A model generated the notes under the pieces. That model searched no databases and was not told the DNA's origin. It saw nothing but the letters and a program-made list of their open reading frames with translations. A stretch of DNA of 64,000 nt from Tautonia sp040717455 (GTDB lineage Bacteria; Planctomycetota; Planctomycetia; Isosphaerales; Isosphaeraceae), in assembly GCF_040717455.1 (NCBI RefSeq), contig NZ_JBFEFH010000004.1:278619-342618 (forward strand), read 5' to 3'. Made by a program: the position numbers and the translations under genes. Shown here in pieces: positions 60,626 to 64,000 of this stretch (position 1 is its first letter; the number at the start of each line of letters is the position of its first letter).

Positions 60626-63600
60626 TCAATTCCACCGCAGTCGATCCAGTTCCTCCAGCGCCTCGTCGAGCGCCTGCAGCAGCGTCGACGGGCCCGACAC
60701 CCCCGCCAGCCGGGCGGCCGTGGCCGTCCCGATCCCCAGGGCGTGCCCCGTCGCCGCCAGCCGGCTCACCAGCGGCGACACCAGCGGCACCGTCCGAGGA
60801 CCGTCCGTCCCGAACAGCTCCGCCCGATCGTCACCCGTCGCGCTCTCTCGGATCGTCCAGGTCGACGATCCCTGGCGGAACGTCGCCAGGTCGATCCGAC
60901 CGTCCCCGTCGTAGTCCCCCGGGGCCGCCACGTCCCCCGCCTCGCCCAACGCCTCGGCGTAGCCGAGATGCGTCGACGAGGGCACGACGAACCAGTGGGC
61001 CGACCCCGCGAGCAGGTCGCTCACCGGGCGATACGTCGCGATGTCGGCCTTCCCGTCGCCGTCGAAGTCCGCCGGCGCCGGCAGGTCCATCAGGCCCGTC
61101 GAGCTGGGCAGGATGAACCACTCGGCCGCGCCCGGCGTCAGGTCGCTGTCCGGACGGAAGGTCGCGATGTCGGCCTTCCCGTCGCCGTCGAAGTCCGCCG
61201 GCGCCGGCAGGTCCATCAGGTTCGCCGCGCCGAAGGCGAAGCGGTACGCCAGCCCCGTCGAGCTGGGCAGGATGAACCACTCGGCCGCGCCCGGCGTCAG
61301 GTCGCTGCTCGCCCGGAAGGTCGCGATGTCGGCGATGCCGTCGCCGTCGAAGTCGGCCGCGACCGGCATGTCCATCATCCCCGGCGCGCCGAAGAGGACC
61401 TCCCTCGTGCTCCCGGTCGACGACTCGACGATCGTCCAGCCGGCGGCATCGGCGACGCCGTCGCCGTTGCTGTCCACGTCCGGGCGGAAGATGGCCAGGT
61501 CGATGATGCCGTCGCCGTCGAAGTCGCCGTGGACCGGGATGTCCCCCATCGCGCCCAGCGGGGCCAGGTGCGCGGTGCCGTCCGAGGTCTGGCGGACCTC
61601 GAACCGGCCGCCCGTCGCCGCGTCGGAGGTGTAGTCGACCAGGTCGGTCAGGCCGTCGCGGTCCATGTCCCCCGGCGTCGCCGGGGTCGGCGTGACCGCG
61701 ACCCGGAAGCTGCTCGACGGCCCCTCGACCCCGTCGTCGTCCGCCGCCGAGAGCGTGACCTCGAAGCTCCCCGCCGTCAGATACCGATGCGACCGCAGGC
61801 CGATCGGCCCCGCCTCATCGACCACCACGGTATCACTGGTGCCGTCGCCCCAGTCGATCACGACCGTCCATGGCCCGTCGTCCCCCGGGTCGACCAGCGT
61901 GCCCAGGTCGACCACCCCCGCGATCCGCTCCCTCGCCGACTGATCCGCCGGCGCGCTGATCGTCGGAGCAAACTCGATCCTGGCGAACCACGAATCGCTC
62001 CCCTCGATCCCGGTCGCGGGATCCAGCCCGTTCTGATTCCAGACGGCATAGAGCCTCGTGCCTGACGGCGTCGTCCGGAGTTGTGCCTCCGCCTGCGAGG
62101 CCGGCCCCTCTGCAAGAGGAGCGAACCCCCACGCGCCCGTCGCTGCGTCGTAGACGAGTTCGTAGGTGTCGCCCCGGTCCGTCGTCCGGGAATAGAAGAT
62201 GTCGGCCGCGTTCTTCGAGTCGGAGTCCTCGTCCTCATCGCCTCCCGGCGTGTCGAATGCGGTGCCATAGGATACGAAGATCACGTCGGGGTTCTGGAGA
62301 TCTTCGGGGTTCCCGGTCGGGGGGCCGTCGAGCTTGGTGATCGTGCCCGGCGTGCCGACGATCCGCGGCTCGATCACCGACATCGTGTGGTCGGGGAGGT
62401 TGGAGAGGTTCCGCGACTCCTCCCAGGTCACGCCGCCGTCGAACGACCTGCGGACGAAGAAGTCGTAATGGTCTTCACCGACCTGGGCTGCTGCCCAGTC
62501 GGTCGTCAAGGTGTAGCCGAGCATCATGAAGTCGCCTCGCATGATGCCGCGGTGGGCCCGCGCATTGTCATCGGGGTCGGCGTCCCAGCCATCGTCCAGG
62601 CCCGCGCTGCTGACGTTGACCTCGGACTGGAAGGAGGCGAAGGTGTAGTCGCCGAGTGCTCGCCTCATGAAGATATCCGCGGGCGAGTCGTGCCCGCCTT
62701 CGCTCTGCCGGTAGAGCGCCGCCAGGACGGTCCCCGAGTCCCCCGCCTGCGCCTTGGGCTGGAGGACGAATCGGACGCGCCGGGCGTTGAGCCCGGGATC
62801 GCTCAGCAGATCGCCCTCATCGATCGTGTCCGGGTCGGTGAAGTCCGGGAAGTGATGGTAGAAGACGGACTTCCCCGTATCTCCACCCCCCTTCGTCTCC
62901 TCGTATCCGAGGATCGTCTCGGCGCCGATGACCTTGCCGGTCGAATCCCGGAGCGGCTGGAGGAACATATTGGGGCGCGATGCACCGGTCCGACCGCCGT
63001 CATTGTTCGTGACGCGAACCGGGCTGGACATCGGCACCAGCGCCTTGGCCCGGCCATGCGGATCGGCCCCGGGGTCGACGGCCGGGTCTTTCTTCAGGAA
63101 GTCGTCCCAGCGGATGGAGCTGTACCAGATGTCGGTGCCATCGCTGACGAGCGCACCGGATAGGCCGTCGCCCGGCCCGAGCCCTTCACCGGGCCGCAAC
63201 CCCTCCGGGTCTTCCTGCCAGCTCACCGCAAACCCGGCCTGGCCGGCACCCGAGATGTTCACCTGGATCGCGTCCCGCACCCCGGATGTCACCTGTTCGG
63301 CCCGGAGCCAATCGACCGTGCCGTCGAGGTTGATCATGCCCCGGGCGACCCAGACCGCGCTGAAGGGCACCTCGCCGAGATCCGGCCTGCCCTCGGCGGC
63401 GTAATCGACCGACCCCTGCTCCCCGGCGACCCCGAACGAATCCGTTCGGCCGTACGCGGGGCTGACAGAGTCCGGCGTTTCCAGCGGGGCGTACTTCGAG
63501 GTCCACGCGACGAACAGGTTGCGACCGGCAACCTGGATGACCGGCTTGACGGTGTCGCCGTAGGCCGCCTGCCCATCGGCCAGGTCGAACGACGACTCCG

Positions 63601-64000
63601 TCGCGCTCCTCGACAGGTTGAAATGCTTCCACGTCGCACCGTCATCGAGCGAGATGGCGACGATCGTGTCCGAGGCCCCTGTCCCCGCGACCTCATCCGT
63701 GTACGTGACGATCAGCGGTTTCACCGTCCCCGCGAGCAATTCCCCGTCTGCCGAGCGCGACTGGACGTAGCTGGGCATGACATCAATCTTGGACTTCTCG
63801 GTGAGGAACTCGGGCGTCTCTGACACGTTGAGGAGATCGGTCCGGCTAGGGCCATACTCGGCCGCGAGCGGCACGATCGAGACCACCGCGGGCACGCTCC
63901 TCGATTCGAGGCATTCCGAGGCCGGCCTGCACTTCCCCGGCCGCGAGCTGTTGCGGCCGAACCAACGGTTTGCGTTGCCTCCGCGTGGGAATCTGTCGTG
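60626..64000 (-). CDS. Large secreted FG-GAP/VCBS-repeat protein (5' end outside window)
   Basis: The frame is open to the right edge (1124 residues seen, 5' incomplete); a GTG at 63895 is not the true start. The visible N-terminal part RFPRGGNANRWFG...CLESRSVPAVVS matches the basic plus LExRxVPA leader typical of large exported planctomycete proteins. The next 650 residues look like a sialidase-type propeller (SLDDGATW, SFDGGVTWEESRNLS, TDRGDTYELVY). A PKD-like domain follows (VVIDWGDGTSDTVVVDE), then FG-GAP/VCBS units with calcium-type DFDGDGKADIATFR motifs. The C-terminus is helical and unlike a known sorting signal. Function unknown; surface or extracellular. Confidence 0.85.
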   Translation of the reverse strand, partial: HDRFPRGGNANRWFGRNSSRPGKCRPASECLESRSVPAVVSIVPLAAEYGPSRTDLLNVSETPEFLTEKSKIDVMPSYVQSRSADGELLAGTVKPLIVTYTDEVAGTGASDTIVAISLDDGATWKHFNLSRSATESSFDLADGQAAYGDTVKPVIQVAGRNLFVAWTSKYAPLETPDSVSPAYGRTDSFGVAGEQGSVDYAAEGRPDLGEVPFSAVWVARGMINLDGTVDWLRAEQVTSGVRDAIQVNISGAGQAGFAVSWQEDPEGLRPGEGLGPGDGLSGALVSDGTDIWYSSIRWDDFLKKDPAVDPGADPHGRAKALVPMSSPVRVTNNDGGRTGASRPNMFLQPLRDSTGKVIGAETILGYEETKGGGDTGKSVFYHHFPDFTDPDTIDEGDLLSDPGLNARRVRFVLQPKAQAGDSGTVLAALYRQSEGGHDSPADIFMRRALGDYTFASFQSEVNVSSAGLDDGWDADPDDNARAHRGIMRGDFMMLGYTLTTDWAAAQVGEDHYDFFVRRSFDGGVTWEESRNLSNLPDHTMSVIEPRIVGTPGTITKLDGPPTGNPEDLQNPDVIFVSYGTAFDTPGGDEDEDSDSKNAADIFYSRTTDRGDTYELVYDAATGAWGFAPLAEGPASQAEAQLRTTPSGTRLYAVWNQNGLDPATGIEGSDSWFARIEFAPTISAPADQSARERIAGVVDLGTLVDPGDDGPWTVVIDWGDGTSDTVVVDEAGPIGLRSHRYLTAGSFEVTLSAADDDGVEGPSSSFRVAVTPTPATPGDMDRDGLTDLVDYTSDAATGGRFEVRQTSDGTAHLAPLGAMGDIPVHGDFDGDGIIDLAIFRPDVDSNGDGVADAAGWTIVESSTGSTREVLFGAPGMMDMPVAADFDGDGIADIATFRASSDLTPGAAEWFILPSSTGLAYRFAFGAANLMDLPAPADFDGDGKADIATFRPDSDLTPGAAEWFILPSSTGLMDLPAPADFDGDGKADIATYRPVSDLLAGSAHWFVVPSSTHLGYAEALGEAGDVAAPGDYDGDGRIDLATFRQGSSTWTIRESATGDDRAELFGTDGPRTVPLVSPLVSRLAATGHALGIGTATAARLAGVSGPSTLLQALDEALEELDRLRWN
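61035..61307. repeat. Near-identical tandem repeats coding for FG-GAP units
   Basis: A 60-base block (61035-61094) recurs exactly at 61161-61220, and a 54-base block (61095-61148) recurs at 61254-61307. They encode the calcium-loop and linker parts of adjacent FG-GAP units. One unit lacks 11 residues (the AYRFAFGAANL segment) present in its neighbour, so copies have been duplicated and one trimmed in frame by recombination. Confidence 0.85.

Noticed and set aside
61035..61307. Possible CRISPR-like repeats
   Set aside because: The repeated blocks are inside one reading frame and encode FG-GAP units; there are no unique spacers or cas genes.

Overview
The window looks like a chromosome segment of a planctomycete, probably of the Isosphaera/Tautonia side of the group (inference). 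The evidence is very high GC, a cytochrome/PSD1 gene next to a DUF1501 gene, an H-x9-DG pseudopilin, a secreted FG-GAP protein with an LEPR-like N-terminus, a double-length UvrA, and a Planctomycetes-Verrucomicrobia type bacterial microcompartment (BMC) operon. I found no rRNA, tRNA, CRISPR array, transposase or integrase.

Layout. 1-3.5 kb: 5' part of a tandem-fused uvrA (minus strand, runs off the left edge). 3.9-8.4 kb: response-regulator diguanylate cyclase, secreted SMP-30 lactonase, GNAT protein, CE15-like esterase. 8.5-13.2 kb: DUF1501 and PSD1 proteins. 13.7-15.9 kb: DinB-like protein, DUF1559-type pseudopilin, small membrane protein. 16.1-19.9 kb: endonuclease IV, polyphosphate kinase, SixA-like phosphatase. 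19.9-22.1 kb: an arginine-to-proline pair that is a split form of cyanobacterial AgrE/ArgZ, with a structured leader over its ribosome binding site. 22.3-25.5 kb: a 61-aa protein, nadA, and a two-PDZ HtrA protease with a strong terminator. 25.6-30.1 kb: glycerate kinase, thiL, tsaE, then a PilZ-like/AAA ATPase pair. 30.2-36.9 kb: BaiN-like flavoprotein, hslVU, treZ, a Gfo/Idh/MocA oxidoreductase. 37-39.7 kb: an orphan membrane-fusion protein with a well-formed promoter inside an inverted repeat, a small anchored protein, and an SPFH protein.

39.8-50.7 kb is the centrepiece: a 15-gene minus-strand BMC operon. From its promoter end it runs DeoR regulator, PduL phosphotransacylase, three BMC-H shell genes, acetate kinase, BMC-P, a small membrane protein, CoA-acylating aldehyde dehydrogenase, BMC-P, an RpiB-like protein of unknown function, BMC-P, class II aldolase, a malate/lactate-type dehydrogenase and a DeoC/LacD-like aldolase. 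By analogy with the planctomycete compartment described for fucose and rhamnose use, the class II aldolase would release lactaldehyde, the aldehyde dehydrogenase would make lactoyl-CoA, PduL and the kinase would recover acyl-phosphate and ATP, and the dehydrogenase would balance NAD. Four enzymes carry terminal amphipathic helices that look like encapsulation peptides. The least described parts are the aldolase with a long linker and Cys cluster, the RpiB-like protein with a 152-nt overlap, the small membrane protein, and the three different BMC-H pore loops.

50.9-64 kb: mutM, a large secreted protein of repeated carboxypeptidase-regulatory-like domains, a cloverleaf intergenic repeat, a sensor kinase with an unusual CX3CH motif, an FtsH protease, a 67-aa membrane protein, and the 3' part of a large secreted FG-GAP repeat protein that runs off the right edge.
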